27,640 nt of DNA from DASZTU01 sp035493835 (GTDB taxonomy: Bacteria > Pseudomonadota > Alphaproteobacteria > Rhizobiales > Devosiaceae). Location of the stretch: positions 1-27,640 of the forward strand of contig DATJHO010000019.1 of the NCBI GenBank assembly GCA_035493835.1. Direction: 5' to 3'. Position 1 is the stretch's first letter; each line of letters starts with the position of its first letter. Below, piece after piece: positions 6,479 to 13,793 of the stretch. The translations under genes and the position numbers were made by a program. The notes below the pieces were generated by a model. That model saw only the letters and a program-made list of their open reading frames with translations. It searched no databases and was not told the origin of the DNA.

Positions 6479-8358
6479 ACGACGACATCCCAGAGACCGG
6501 CGCCGACATCATCCGCGACTTCGTCAGGACGCTCCCCGCCTCGCCCGGCGTCTATCGCATGATCGATGTGAACGGGGAGGTCATGTATGTCGGCAAGGCC
6601 CGCAATCTCAAGGCGCGGGTCACCAACTACACCCGCCCCGAGGCGCTGGAAATCCGCCTGCAGCGGATGATCGCGGCGACGCACACGATGGAGTTCGTGC
6701 GCACCGAGACCGAGGGCGAGGCCCTGCTGCTCGAGGCCAACCTCATCAAGCGCCTGAAGCCGCGCTTCAACGTGCTGCTGCGCGACGACAAGAGTTTTCC
6801 CTACATCCTCATCGCGACCGATCACGAGGCACCGGAAATCCTGCTGCATCGCGGCACCCGCCGGCGTCCGGGCCATTATTTCGGCCCGTTCGCGTCGGCA
6901 GGAGCGGTCAGGCGGACCATCACCTCGCTGCAAAAGGCGTTTTTGCTGCGAAGCTGCACGGCGAGCTTTTATGCCTCGCGGACGCGGCCCTGCCTCCTGC
7001 ACCAGATCAAGCGTTGCGCGGCCCCCTGCACCCGCGAGATCGCCCTTCCCGACTACCAGGAACTGGTCGATGAAGCGCGCCAGTTCCTTTCCGGCAAGTC
7101 CAAGTCGGTGCAAACCCATTTGTCGACGGAGATGAACGAGGCGGCGCAAAACCTCGATTTCGAACGTGCTGCCCTGCTGCGCGACCGGCTGAGCGCGCTG
7201 GCCCTGATCCAGAGCAATGGCGGCGTCGTTGCGCAATCGGTCGAAGAGGCGGACGTCTTTGCGGTCGCGCATGAGGGCGGCCAATTCTGCGTGCAGGTGT
7301 TTTTCTTCCGCGCCTTCCAGAACTGGGGCAACCACGCTTTTCGCCCACGCGCCGACGCTTCGATCAGCGAGACGGAGGTGCTGGAGGCGTTCATCGGCCA
7401 ATTCTACGAGAGCCGCACGCCGCCCAAGCAGATTCTGCTGAGCCATGAGCTCGCCGAGCCGGAATTGATGGAGGAAGCGCTCGCCATACGCGCCGGCAGC
7501 AAGGTTTCCGTGCTGGTGCCAAAGCGTGGCGAGAAGAAGGACCTCGTCGCCTATGCACTCAACAATGCTCGCGAGGCGCTCGGCCGCCAGTTGGCCGAGA
7601 GTTCGACCAATCGGGCCCTGCTCGAGGGCGTGGCGGAAAAATTCGGGCTGGAGGAACCGCCACGCCGCGTCGAAGTCTACGACAACTCCCACATCATGGG
7701 CACCAATGCCATCGGCGCCATGATCGTCGCTGGCGAAGAGGGCTTTTCCAAAAAGCACTACCGGACCTTCAACATCAAATCGACCGAGCTCACGCCGGGC
7801 GACGATTTCGGCATGATGCGCGAGGTCTTGACCCGCCGCTTCACCCGACTGGCCAATGAGAGCCCGGAAAATGCCGAGGACGAGCAGACCGGCATGCCAG
7901 ACTGGCCAGATGTGGTGTTGATTGACGGCGGCCAGGGCCAGCTCAACGCCGTGCTCGGCGTCATCCGCGAGATGAACCTGCCGCGCGAGGTCACCTTCAT
8001 CGGCATCGCCAAGGGCGAGGAGCGCGACGCCGGGCGCGAGACCTTCTTCATGGAGGGCAAGCCCGGATTCAAGCTACCGCATCGCGATCCCGTGCTCTAC
8101 TACGTGCAGCGCCTGCGCGACGAGGCCCACCGCTTCGCCATCGGCACCCACCGGGCCCGGCGCAAGAAGGATACGATGACGAACCCGCTCGACGAAATCG
8201 ACGGCATCGGGCCGGCACGCAAGCGGGCCCTGCTCAATCACTTCGGCTCGGCCAAGGCCGTTGGCCGCGCCTCGCTTGCCGACCTCGCCGCCATCCCGGG
8301 CATCTCCGGGCAGATGGCGCAGCTGGTCTATGACCACTTTAATAGGAGCGACCAGTAA
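6475..8358 (+). CDS. uvrC: UvrABC excinuclease subunit C
   Basis: The 627-residue product makes the two incisions around UvrAB-marked DNA lesions in nucleotide excision repair. The GIY-YIG domain is at about 22-100 (GVY 25-27, YVG 38-40, R43 in KARNLKARV). The UVR/UvrB-binding motif is at about 210-242 (MNEAAQNLDFERAALLRDRL). The RNase-H-like nuclease has D403 (YDNSH), D484 (IDGGQGQ) and H552 (DEAHRFA). Helix-hairpin-helix repeats end the protein (IDGIGPARKRALL..IPGISGQMAQL). Four cysteines in the usual region (RSCTASFY, RPC, KRCAAPC) are present. The start overlaps the SDR stop, and a longer frame upstream is a shadow of that gene. Hyphomicrobiales often carry pgsA-moaD-moaE directly after uvrC; here about 4 kb intervene. 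Confidence 0.97.
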   Translation: MNDDIPETGADIIRDFVRTLPASPGVYRMIDVNGEVMYVGKARNLKARVTNYTRPEALEIRLQRMIAATHTMEFVRTETEGEALLLEANLIKRLKPRFNVLLRDDKSFPYILIATDHEAPEILLHRGTRRRPGHYFGPFASAGAVRRTITSLQKAFLLRSCTASFYASRTRPCLLHQIKRCAAPCTREIALPDYQELVDEARQFLSGKSKSVQTHLSTEMNEAAQNLDFERAALLRDRLSALALIQSNGGVVAQSVEEADVFAVAHEGGQFCVQVFFFRAFQNWGNHAFRPRADASISETEVLEAFIGQFYESRTPPKQILLSHELAEPELMEEALAIRAGSKVSVLVPKRGEKKDLVAYALNNAREALGRQLAESSTNRALLEGVAEKFGLEEPPRRVEVYDNSHIMGTNAIGAMIVAGEEGFSKKHYRTFNIKSTELTPGDDFGMMREVLTRRFTRLANESPENAEDEQTGMPDWPDVVLIDGGQGQLNAVLGVIREMNLPREVTFIGIAKGEERDAGRETFFMEGKPGFKLPHRDPVLYYVQRLRDEAHRFAIGTHRARRKKDTMTNPLDEIDGIGPARKRALLNHFGSAKAVGRASLADLAAIPGISGQMAQLVYDHFNRSDQ

Positions 8359-8448
8359 TCACCTAAAGCATGTCCGTTGAGTGGTCGCGAGAGCTTTCGC
8401 GCGTACTGCCAAAGCGGCGTGGGCATTGGGTCGCACGCCTGCCACATC

Positions 8449-8469
8449 GTCAAGCCCGGCCATGACGAC
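8449..8469. repeat. Single copy of a GTCAAGCCCGGCCATGACGA repeat arm
   Basis: Bases 8449-8468 match 23680-23699 exactly over 20 positions. At the other locus the arm belongs to a paired inverted repeat; here I see only one arm. The remaining uvrC-to-SDR spacer (8359-8549) shows no gene. Confidence 0.6.
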
Positions 8470-8549
8470 CAACCGCGGTGAATATTCAACTCAACGAAAT
8501 CGCGCTCTAGCAAACCTGCCCTCCCTCCCTCTCCGTAGGAACTCCAAGC

Positions 8550-9158
8550 ATGAAGATCATCGTTATCGGTGCAACCGGCATCATTGGCTCGGCGGTCGCG
8601 AAGGCGCTTGCGGGCAAGCATGAGGTCATCGGCGCCTCCCGTAAATCGACATCGCACCCGGTCGACATCACTGATGCCGCCAGCATCAGGTATCTATTTT
8701 CGAGCGTGGGCCAGTTCGATGCCGTGGTTTCGGTCGCGGGCGGAGCGGCTTACAAACCGCTGGCGGAATTGACCGACGCCGACTTCGCCATGAGCCTGGG
8801 CTACAAGCTGATGGGCCAGATCAACGTTGCGCGTCTCGCCGTATCGCATCTCCCGGATGGTGGTTCGATCACCCTCACCAGCGGCACCTACGCGCTGGAG
8901 GCGGGGGCGAACGGCGCAGCGATCGCCGTCGTCAATTCGGGAATCCACGGCTTCGTCACGGCGGCGGCCGCCGAGTTGCCCCGAGGGCTGCGCATCAACG
9001 CAGTCAGCCCACCCTTCGTCGGTGCCCTGAAGCTCAACGAAACCAAGAGCCACGTTGAATCGATGACGGCGGAAGATGTCGCATTGGCCTATCTCGACGC
9101 CGTCGATGGCCACGCCACCGGGTCCGTAATCGACACCCGCCGCTACGCCCGCCGCTGA
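8550..9158 (+). CDS. Short SDR-like NAD(P)-binding protein without catalytic Tyr/Lys
   Basis: The 202-residue product has a clear N-terminal Rossmann turn (IIVIGATGIIGSAVAKAL, residues 3-20), VVSVAGGAA where SDRs have NNAG, and a C-terminal RINAVSPPFVGA block. Where classical SDRs have YxxxK, the aligned segment reads IAVVNSGIHGF, so both Tyr and Lys are missing. I recall short SDR-like relatives in proteobacteria with the same VN-for-YxxxK pattern, so this is a family trait and not decay. It may be a binding or regulatory protein, or use other residues. The start follows TAGGAA at a normal distance. Confidence 0.8.
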   Translation: MKIIVIGATGIIGSAVAKALAGKHEVIGASRKSTSHPVDITDAASIRYLFSSVGQFDAVVSVAGGAAYKPLAELTDADFAMSLGYKLMGQINVARLAVSHLPDGGSITLTSGTYALEAGANGAAIAVVNSGIHGFVTAAAAELPRGLRINAVSPPFVGALKLNETKSHVESMTAEDVALAYLDAVDGHATGSVIDTRRYARR

Positions 9159-9230
9159 GCGCGGACCTCGACATTCGTTCGGGGTTCAATGTCTTACGGG
9201 CAATAGCCCTCTCCATGGAGCCCCTCTTTA

Positions 9231-10532
9231 ATGTCAATTTCCCTGGCGCTGCCGTTCAGTCTGATGGCAGCCATCCTGGCGGCCTCACCGGCCCTCGCCG
9301 AGGCCGTGACCTATCAAGGCACCCTCGGCAAGGCCAATGTGATCGTCGAACTCTCGGCCCCGGTCGAGACGGCCAGCGGCAAGTTTGCCGGCCGATATTC
9401 CTACGCTATCAAGGGCATCGACATCCCGCTTGATGCCCAATCCGTCGCGCCGGGCAAGGTCGACCTCGCCGAGGAACAGCCCTGCACCGACAAGATCTGT
9501 CATACGACCGACGATGGTGATCCGGCGGGTCCCGCGCCGCTCGGCGGCAGATGGCACCTCGAATCCGCTCCGGGTGGCCAAACGCTCACCGGCACCTGGA
9601 GCGATGGCGGCAAGTCGCTGCCGATCGCCCTCGCCCGTTACGGCACTCGCAAGCTGGCAGCGGACTTCGATGGCACCCCGGCGACGCTGGCGTCGAACCC
9701 GTTCACTTCGGGAGAGGGGCAGCTGACCAAGGCGATCTCGCCCTATGACTTCCTCAAGATGCAGGTGCCGCTGAAGGCTGCTGCGCCCACCACCTGGGGC
9801 AGCGTGGCCTTCACCTACGTCACCGACCCACGTACGAAATTCAAGTTTCCGCGCATCGTCAGCCTCGGTGGGGCCGATGTGACAGCGGCGAACGACTATC
9901 TGGCCCAGCAGCACTGGATGCTGAACGGCAACGCCTTTGCTTGCGAGTCCACCGCCTATCAGGGGCTGGGCTGGAACGACTCCATCGCCGACGCCGCCGG
10001 CAGCCTGGGCGGCTACGACGACGAGACCCTTGAGGTGAGCTATCTCTCTGCCACTGTCATGAGTTGGGTCGAATCCGGCAGCCTGTTCTGCGGCGGCGCC
10101 CACCCCGACAATCATCGCGACGTCTACAATCTCGACGTCAGGACCGGCAAACCGCTCGATATGAGCCTCGTGTTCAAGGACTGGGTGCCGACCCCGCTCG
10201 ATGGTGGCGCCCCCAAGGACGCCGAAAGTGCCCGCGCGCATCCCGACCAGTACACCTGGGGGCCGGATCAGGCGCTGGTGGATTTCGTCCTGGCGCACCG
10301 CAAGAAGCTCGACGACCCCGACCTCGAAAACGATTGCGGTTCCAGCGGTGCCATTCACGACAGTCTGGCGCTCAGCTTCGCCGAGGGCGACAAGGTGCGC
10401 TTCAGCCTGGCGGGCATGCCGAACGTTGATGCCGTCTGTGACGACGACTTGTTCGAATTGCCGATCGCCTCGGTGAAAAGCCTGCTGACGCCGAAAGCTG
10501 CGGATTATTTTCCCGCCCTGAAGGCCCAGTAG
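9231..10532 (+). CDS. Exported protein of unknown function, DUF3298/RsiV-like C-terminal half
   Basis: The 433-residue product has a signal peptide (about residues 1-23, ASPALAEA). The first part (about 25-140) looks like a beta-rich domain (VTYQGTLGKANVIVELSAPVE...GRYSYAIKG). The later part contains SLFCGGAHPDNHRDVYNLDVRTGKPLDMSLVFKDW, which resembles the GGAHPN....NLDLKTGK...L pattern of DUF3298/RsiV-type periplasmic domains. Several cysteines suggest disulfides. No catalytic motif is recognised. The ATG at 9231 lies ten bases after TGGAG. The stop codon overlaps the likely promoter of the aromatic leader, so the two transcription units are packed together. Confidence 0.65.
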   Translation: MSISLALPFSLMAAILAASPALAEAVTYQGTLGKANVIVELSAPVETASGKFAGRYSYAIKGIDIPLDAQSVAPGKVDLAEEQPCTDKICHTTDDGDPAGPAPLGGRWHLESAPGGQTLTGTWSDGGKSLPIALARYGTRKLAADFDGTPATLASNPFTSGEGQLTKAISPYDFLKMQVPLKAAAPTTWGSVAFTYVTDPRTKFKFPRIVSLGGADVTAANDYLAQQHWMLNGNAFACESTAYQGLGWNDSIADAAGSLGGYDDETLEVSYLSATVMSWVESGSLFCGGAHPDNHRDVYNLDVRTGKPLDMSLVFKDWVPTPLDGGAPKDAESARAHPDQYTWGPDQALVDFVLAHRKKLDDPDLENDCGSSGAIHDSLALSFAEGDKVRFSLAGMPNVDAVCDDDLFELPIASVKSLLTPKAADYFPALKAQ

Positions 10533-10560
10533 TGACAAGGTCGCCCCGAGCAGCTACATA
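10532..10560 (+). promoter_or_regulatory. Likely sigma-70-type promoter of the leader-aroG unit
   Basis: GTGACA (10532-10537, five of six matches to TTGACA) is followed after exactly 17 bases by TACATA (10555-10560, three of six). The predicted start at about 10567-10569 coincides with the leader ATG at 10568, so the leader peptide would be read from a leaderless mRNA. No ribosome site is visible before that ATG, which agrees. I recall that the rhizobial trp leader transcript is also leaderless. Confidence 0.5.
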
Positions 10561-10567
10561 GCCTCTT

Positions 10568-10645
10568 ATGACCCTCGTGCGCGCCACCTATTCGTATTGG
10601 TATTTTAGCTACGGAAGCCGCTGGCAGCCGGAGGGGCACGTTTGA
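10568..10645 (+). CDS. Aromatic-rich leader peptide upstream of DAHP synthase
   Basis: A 25-codon frame, ATG 10568 to TGA 10643, encodes MTLVRATYSYWYFSYGSRW then QPEGHV. It holds four Tyr, two Trp and one Phe; six of the eight residues in YSYWYFSY (codons 10589-10612) are aromatic. This is the signature of a leader peptide whose translation senses charged aromatic tRNAs. It is followed by mutually exclusive hairpins and a T-run before the DAHP synthase gene, the first enzyme of aromatic biosynthesis. Trp alone would suggest trp-type control; the Tyr/Phe/Trp mix suggests sensing of all three, with Tyr the strongest signal (inference). Confidence 0.8.
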   Translation: MTLVRATYSYWYFSYGSRWQPEGHV

Positions 10646-10677
10646 TCTAAAACCATCAAACAAGACGACAAACCCGA

Positions 10678-10707
10678 AAGCCGCCAGCCCAGCTAGGCGG
10701 CTTTTTT
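10678..10707 (+). terminator. Attenuator terminator of the aroG leader
   Basis: AAGCCGCC (10678-10685) pairs perfectly with GGCGGCTT (10696-10703) over a 10-base loop, and the transcript continues in a run of six T (10702-10707), a textbook intrinsic terminator placed 37 bases before the aroG ATG. Two leader segments can break it: AAGCCGC at 10615-10621 is identical to the left arm and can pair with 10697-10703, and GCTGGC at 10620-10625 can pair with GCCAGC at 10683-10688. Both segments lie just after the aromatic codons, so a ribosome stalled there leaves them free. A third hairpin, GTTTGAT/ATCAAAC (10640-10646/10655-10661), begins at the leader stop. Confidence 0.8.
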
Positions 10708-10743
10708 GTCGCCCTGGGCTCCCCAGAAAAAAAGGAGCCGAAA

Positions 10744-11817
10744 ATGTCGAAATCCACCGACGACCTGCGCATCAAGGAGTTGCGGGAGCTGCGAACACCG
10801 GAGGAGGTGATCGCCGAGTTCCCGCGTACCGACAACGCAACCCGGACGGTCATCGCCTCGCGCCATGCCATACACAACATCCTCCAGGGCAGCGACGACC
10901 GGCTGGTCGTGGTGATCGGCCCCTGCTCGATCCACGATCCGGTCGCCGCCATGGATTACGCCCACCGGCTGGCGGAAGTCCGCAACCGCCTTGCCGGCTC
11001 GCTCGAAATCGCCATGCGCGTCTATTTCGAGAAGCCGCGCACCACGGTCGGCTGGAAGGGCCTGATCAACGACCCGAATCTCGACGGCAGCTTCGATATC
11101 GACAACGGCTTGCGCGCCGCGCGGAGCCTCCTCCGCGACATCAACGATCTCGGGTTGCCGGCGGCCTGCGAATTCCTCGACATGACGACGCCACAATACA
11201 TCGCCGATCTCATGAGTTGGGCCGCCATCGGCGCGCGCACCACCGAGAGCCAGGTCCACCGCGAACTCGCCTCCGGCCTTTCCTCTCCCGTCGGCTTCAA
11301 GAACGGGACTGACGGCAATGTGCAGATTGCGATCGACGCCGTGCGCGCGGCGCGCCAACCGCATCATTTCATGGCCGTGACCAAGGCCGGGCGCTCCGCT
11401 ATCGCCTCGACCACGGGCAACGAGGACACCCACATCATCCTGCGCGGCGGCAAGGCGCCGAACTACGATGCTGCAAGCGTCGAAGCTGCGAGTGCCGAAC
11501 TGGTCAAGGCCGGTCTCCGACCGGCGATCATGATCGATGCGAGCCACGCCAACAGTTCCAAGAAGCCGGAGAACCAGCCGCTGGTGCTCGAGGACGTCGC
11601 GCGGCAGATCGAGGCAGGCGATGGCCGCATCGTCGGCACGATGATCGAAAGCAACCTCGTCGCCGGCCGGCAAGACCTCATTCCCGGCAAGCCCCTCGTC
11701 TACGGGCAATCGATCACCGATGGCTGCATCGATTGGGAGAGTTCGGTCACGGTGCTGGAACGGCTGGCTACGGCAGTGGAAGCGCGACGGGCGTTGGCCG
11801 CGCGGGAAGTGGCTTAG
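10744..11817 (+). CDS. aroG: 3-deoxy-7-phosphoheptulonate (DAHP) synthase, class I
   Basis: The 357-residue product condenses phosphoenolpyruvate with erythrose 4-phosphate, the first step of the shikimate pathway, in the cytoplasm. Length and motifs fit the AroF/G/H type: RLVVVIGPCSIHDP (about 53-66), MRVYFEKPRTTVGWKG (about 92-107), ACEFLD, GFKNGTDG, and the HANSSKKPENQ metal/phosphate segment. The N-terminal extension present here is the part that carries the feedback site in the E. coli enzymes; which amino acid inhibits it cannot be told. The ATG follows AGGAG (10733-10737) by six bases. The gene is likely controlled by the aromatic leader and attenuator just upstream. The symbol aroG is by class; aroF or aroH would be equally fair. 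Confidence 0.95.
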   Translation: MSKSTDDLRIKELRELRTPEEVIAEFPRTDNATRTVIASRHAIHNILQGSDDRLVVVIGPCSIHDPVAAMDYAHRLAEVRNRLAGSLEIAMRVYFEKPRTTVGWKGLINDPNLDGSFDIDNGLRAARSLLRDINDLGLPAACEFLDMTTPQYIADLMSWAAIGARTTESQVHRELASGLSSPVGFKNGTDGNVQIAIDAVRAARQPHHFMAVTKAGRSAIASTTGNEDTHIILRGGKAPNYDAASVEAASAELVKAGLRPAIMIDASHANSSKKPENQPLVLEDVARQIEAGDGRIVGTMIESNLVAGRQDLIPGKPLVYGQSITDGCIDWESSVTVLERLATAVEARRALAAREVA

Positions 11818-11863
11818 GCGGCCAACTTTCTACGACGGATCATTTTTCGCCAAGAGCAAGGCC

Positions 11864-11983
11864 CCCTCGTCTCCCTCCCCGTTGAGGGGAGGGATCAAGG
11901 GCGGGGGGCAGCAAGCAGCGTCGGTGGAAGGGAACAACCCCACGCGACTGTCGCCACCCTCCCCTCAAGGGGGAGGAGACGAT
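11864..11983. repeat. Paired inverted repeat of CCTCCCC/GGGGAGG type
   Basis: Arms at 11864-11894 (cctcgtctccctcccc..gaggggaggg) and 11956-11983 (ccctcccctcaagggggaggagacga) are reverse complements of each other and each also folds on itself. They fill the space between aroG and the small minus-strand gene, and could end transcription in both directions. They belong to the same loose family as the copies near 21845 and 24914. Confidence 0.65.
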
Positions 11984-12033
11984 GCGGCACGCTCGGCGAA
12001 AGAGGACGCGGCCGAAGTGGTGCCTCAGGGGCG

Positions 12034-12243
12034 CTAGTCAAACCTGTGGCTGGCGGGTGGGTCGCTTGCGGGAAACGACTCGTCCACTGCTTCGTCCGTC
12101 CTTTCCCACTGCTTGGGCTTGTCGCGCATGCCTCCGGGACCCGCCGCTCTCACTTGCGCCGGATCACCGGGCGCTCCGGCGGGCCGTTTGCGCCAGAATG
12201 CCGGGGCAAGCTTGCTTCCCCTCGACGTGGTTCGTGCAGCCAT
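12034..12243 (-). CDS. Small basic protein with C-terminal SFPASDPPA motif
   Basis: The 69-residue product starts at the ATG at 12243, preceded by a strong GGAGGAG site (revcomp of 12250-12256). The N-terminal half is basic (ARTTSRGSKLAPAFWRKRP); the C-terminal end reads ERTDEAVDESFPASDPPASHRFD. I recognise the DE..ESFPASDPPA ending from small uncharacterised alphaproteobacterial proteins; its function is unknown. It is divergent from pgsA, whose ATG is about 90 bases away, so the two share a promoter region. A longer minus-strand frame and plus-strand frames across it are not supported. Confidence 0.65.
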   Translation of the reverse strand: MAARTTSRGSKLAPAFWRKRPAGAPGDPAQVRAAGPGGMRDKPKQWERTDEAVDESFPASDPPASHRFD

Positions 12244-12334
12244 CGCGATCTCCTCCCCACATGAGATCAACCCGCTCGCTCGGGCAATGGTTGCCGCTCT
12301 TGACCTCCCGCGTGCGATCCTGTTGGCTCTTTGG

Positions 12335-12904
12335 ATGGCAATAAACCCGAGCCTCACCACGATCCCCAATTTGCTGACCTATGGCCGCATCGTGGCCATC
12401 CCGGTCATCGTGCTGCTGGTCGTCTTGGGTGATCCGGCCCTGCGCTGGCTGGCGCTGATCCTCTATATCGCCGCTGCCATCAGCGATTTTTTCGATGGCT
12501 ATCTCGCGCGCCGCTGGAACCAGAGCTCGCCGCTGGGGCGCATGCTCGATCCGATCGCCGACAAATTGTTGGTCGCCGCCCTGATCGTGACCTTCGCCTG
12601 GGACCGGTCGTTTGCCGCATGGGACCTGATTCCAGCCCTCGCCATCTTGATGCGCGAGATTTTGGTTTCGGGCCTGCGTGAATTCCTCGGCCCGCGCAAT
12701 GTGGTGGTGAAGGTCACTCAATTGGCCAAATGGAAGACCACGGTGCAGCTGCTCGCGCTCACGTTCGTCTTCCTTGCCCCGTTGCTTGCCGGCGCGGGGT
12801 TGGTCGCCGAACTGCTGCTTTGGCTTGCGGGCGCCATGACCATCATCACCGGAGTCCAGTATTTTCAGGGAGCCTGGCCTCATCTTTCTGGAGAACTGGA
12901 ATGA
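12335..12904 (+). CDS. pgsA: CDP-diacylglycerol-glycerol-3-phosphate 3-phosphatidyltransferase
   Basis: The 189-residue inner-membrane enzyme makes phosphatidylglycerol phosphate from CDP-diacylglycerol and glycerol 3-phosphate, committing lipid to phosphatidylglycerol and cardiolipin. The CDP-alcohol phosphotransferase signature is exact: DG-YL-AR-8 residues-G-RML-D-PIA-D, within FFDGYLARRWNQSSPLG. Several hydrophobic helices surround it, and the start MAINPSLTTIPNLLTYGRI is typical for PgsA. The ribosome site is weak; an in-frame ATG at 12287 is possible but would add non-typical residues. The stop overlaps the moaD start (ATGA), the usual pgsA-moaD-moaE arrangement of Hyphomicrobiales. Confidence 0.95.
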   Translation: MAINPSLTTIPNLLTYGRIVAIPVIVLLVVLGDPALRWLALILYIAAAISDFFDGYLARRWNQSSPLGRMLDPIADKLLVAALIVTFAWDRSFAAWDLIPALAILMREILVSGLREFLGPRNVVVKVTQLAKWKTTVQLLALTFVFLAPLLAGAGLVAELLLWLAGAMTIITGVQYFQGAWPHLSGELE

Positions 12905-13152
12905 AAGTCCTTTATTTCGCCTGGCTGCGCGAGCGGCTCAACAGGGGTGAGGACGACGTCGACCCGCCGGCCGAGGTCGCGACGGTTGCCGATCTCATCG
13001 CCTGGCTCGCGGCTAATGACGAGGCAGCCGCCCTCGCCATGGCGAACCCGAAGATCATCCGGGCCGCGGTCGACACTGAGATCGTGCCGCATGACGCGCC
13101 CATCGCCGGCGCCAAAGTGGTGGCACTCTTTCCGCCCATGACTGGCGGCTGA
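12901..13152 (+). CDS. moaD: Molybdopterin synthase small subunit
   Basis: The 83-residue ubiquitin-like protein carries the sulfur, as a C-terminal thiocarboxylate, that MoaE transfers to precursor Z in molybdenum cofactor synthesis. The essential terminal Gly-Gly is present (ALFPPMTGG), as are the start MKVLYFAWLRERL and the conserved PPMTGG block. The start overlaps the pgsA stop by four bases and moaE begins two bases after its stop, so all three are one operon. Confidence 0.95.
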   Translation: MKVLYFAWLRERLNRGEDDVDPPAEVATVADLIAWLAANDEAAALAMANPKIIRAAVDTEIVPHDAPIAGAKVVALFPPMTGG

Positions 13153-13153
13153 A

Positions 13154-13606
13154 ATGAACGTGCGCGTCGAAACGGCCCCGTTCGATCCGGGCGCCGAAAC
13201 CAATGCCTTTCTGGCGGCGGCTGAGGGAGCCGGCGCGGCGGTGACTTTTACCGGCATCGTTCGCTCCCTGCCGGACCAGCAGGTCGCCATCCTGACGCTG
13301 GAGTGCTACCCCGAGCTGGCGGTGAACCAGATCGGCAAGATCATCGCCGAGGCCACGGAACGCTTCAGGCTGTTGGACGCAACCGTCATCCACCGCTACG
13401 GCCAACTCAAGGCAGGCGAACCGATCATGCAGGTCATGACGGTCGCCGCGCACCGGCAAGCCGCCTTCGAAGGCGCCGAGTTCCTGATGGATTACCTCAA
13501 GACCGATGCACCCTTCTGGAAGAAGGAGCAGTCCCCCGACGGCACCGAGCGTTGGGTCGAGGCAAAAGAGCAGGACGACGAGGCCCGCGAGCGCTGGACC
13601 AGGTGA
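13154..13606 (+). CDS. moaE: Molybdopterin synthase catalytic subunit
   Basis: The 150-residue product pairs with MoaD to insert the dithiolene sulfurs of molybdopterin. Typical blocks are visible: AAVTFTGIVR (about 29-38), TLECYPELA, VIHRYGQLKAGEPIMQVMTVAAHRQAAFEGAEFLMDYLKTDAPFWKKE, which contains the conserved His/Arg and Lys residues of the active site (the paired KK near the end). It is the last gene of the pgsA-moaD-moaE unit and converges with ilvE. Confidence 0.96.
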   Translation: MNVRVETAPFDPGAETNAFLAAAEGAGAAVTFTGIVRSLPDQQVAILTLECYPELAVNQIGKIIAEATERFRLLDATVIHRYGQLKAGEPIMQVMTVAAHRQAAFEGAEFLMDYLKTDAPFWKKEQSPDGTERWVEAKEQDDEARERWTR

Positions 13607-13752
13607 CGGCTCGGGCGGCAGCTTTGAGGCAAAACCCGTCCCCGCAAGTGGGGAGGTGTTTCGGCTGAGTTCGCCATGAGGTGGTCGCCTGGCAACAGGC
13701 ATTGACGGCGGAGGGGGTGGACCACATGCCCCTACCGGCGCTCTCAAAACAA

Positions 13753-13776
13753 AAAGCCCCGCCGAAGCGGGGCTTT
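13753..13776 (-). terminator. Bidirectional intrinsic terminator between moaE and ilvE
   Basis: AAAGCCCCGC (13753-13762) and GCGGGGCTTT (13767-13776) form a perfect 10-base-pair stem with a CGAA loop. Read on the minus strand it is followed by a long T-rich run (complement of AACAAAA upstream), so it mainly ends ilvE; on the plus strand only TTT follows, enough for a weaker stop for moaE. Confidence 0.85.
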
Positions 13777-13793
13777 CGCGTCATTGGTGATGC

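Noticed and set aside
6433..7758. 441-codon minus-strand frame inside uvrC
   Set aside because: uvrC has all catalytic motifs on the plus strand.
9285..10538. 417-codon minus-strand frame
   Set aside because: Antisense to the exported protein, which has a signal peptide and ribosome site.
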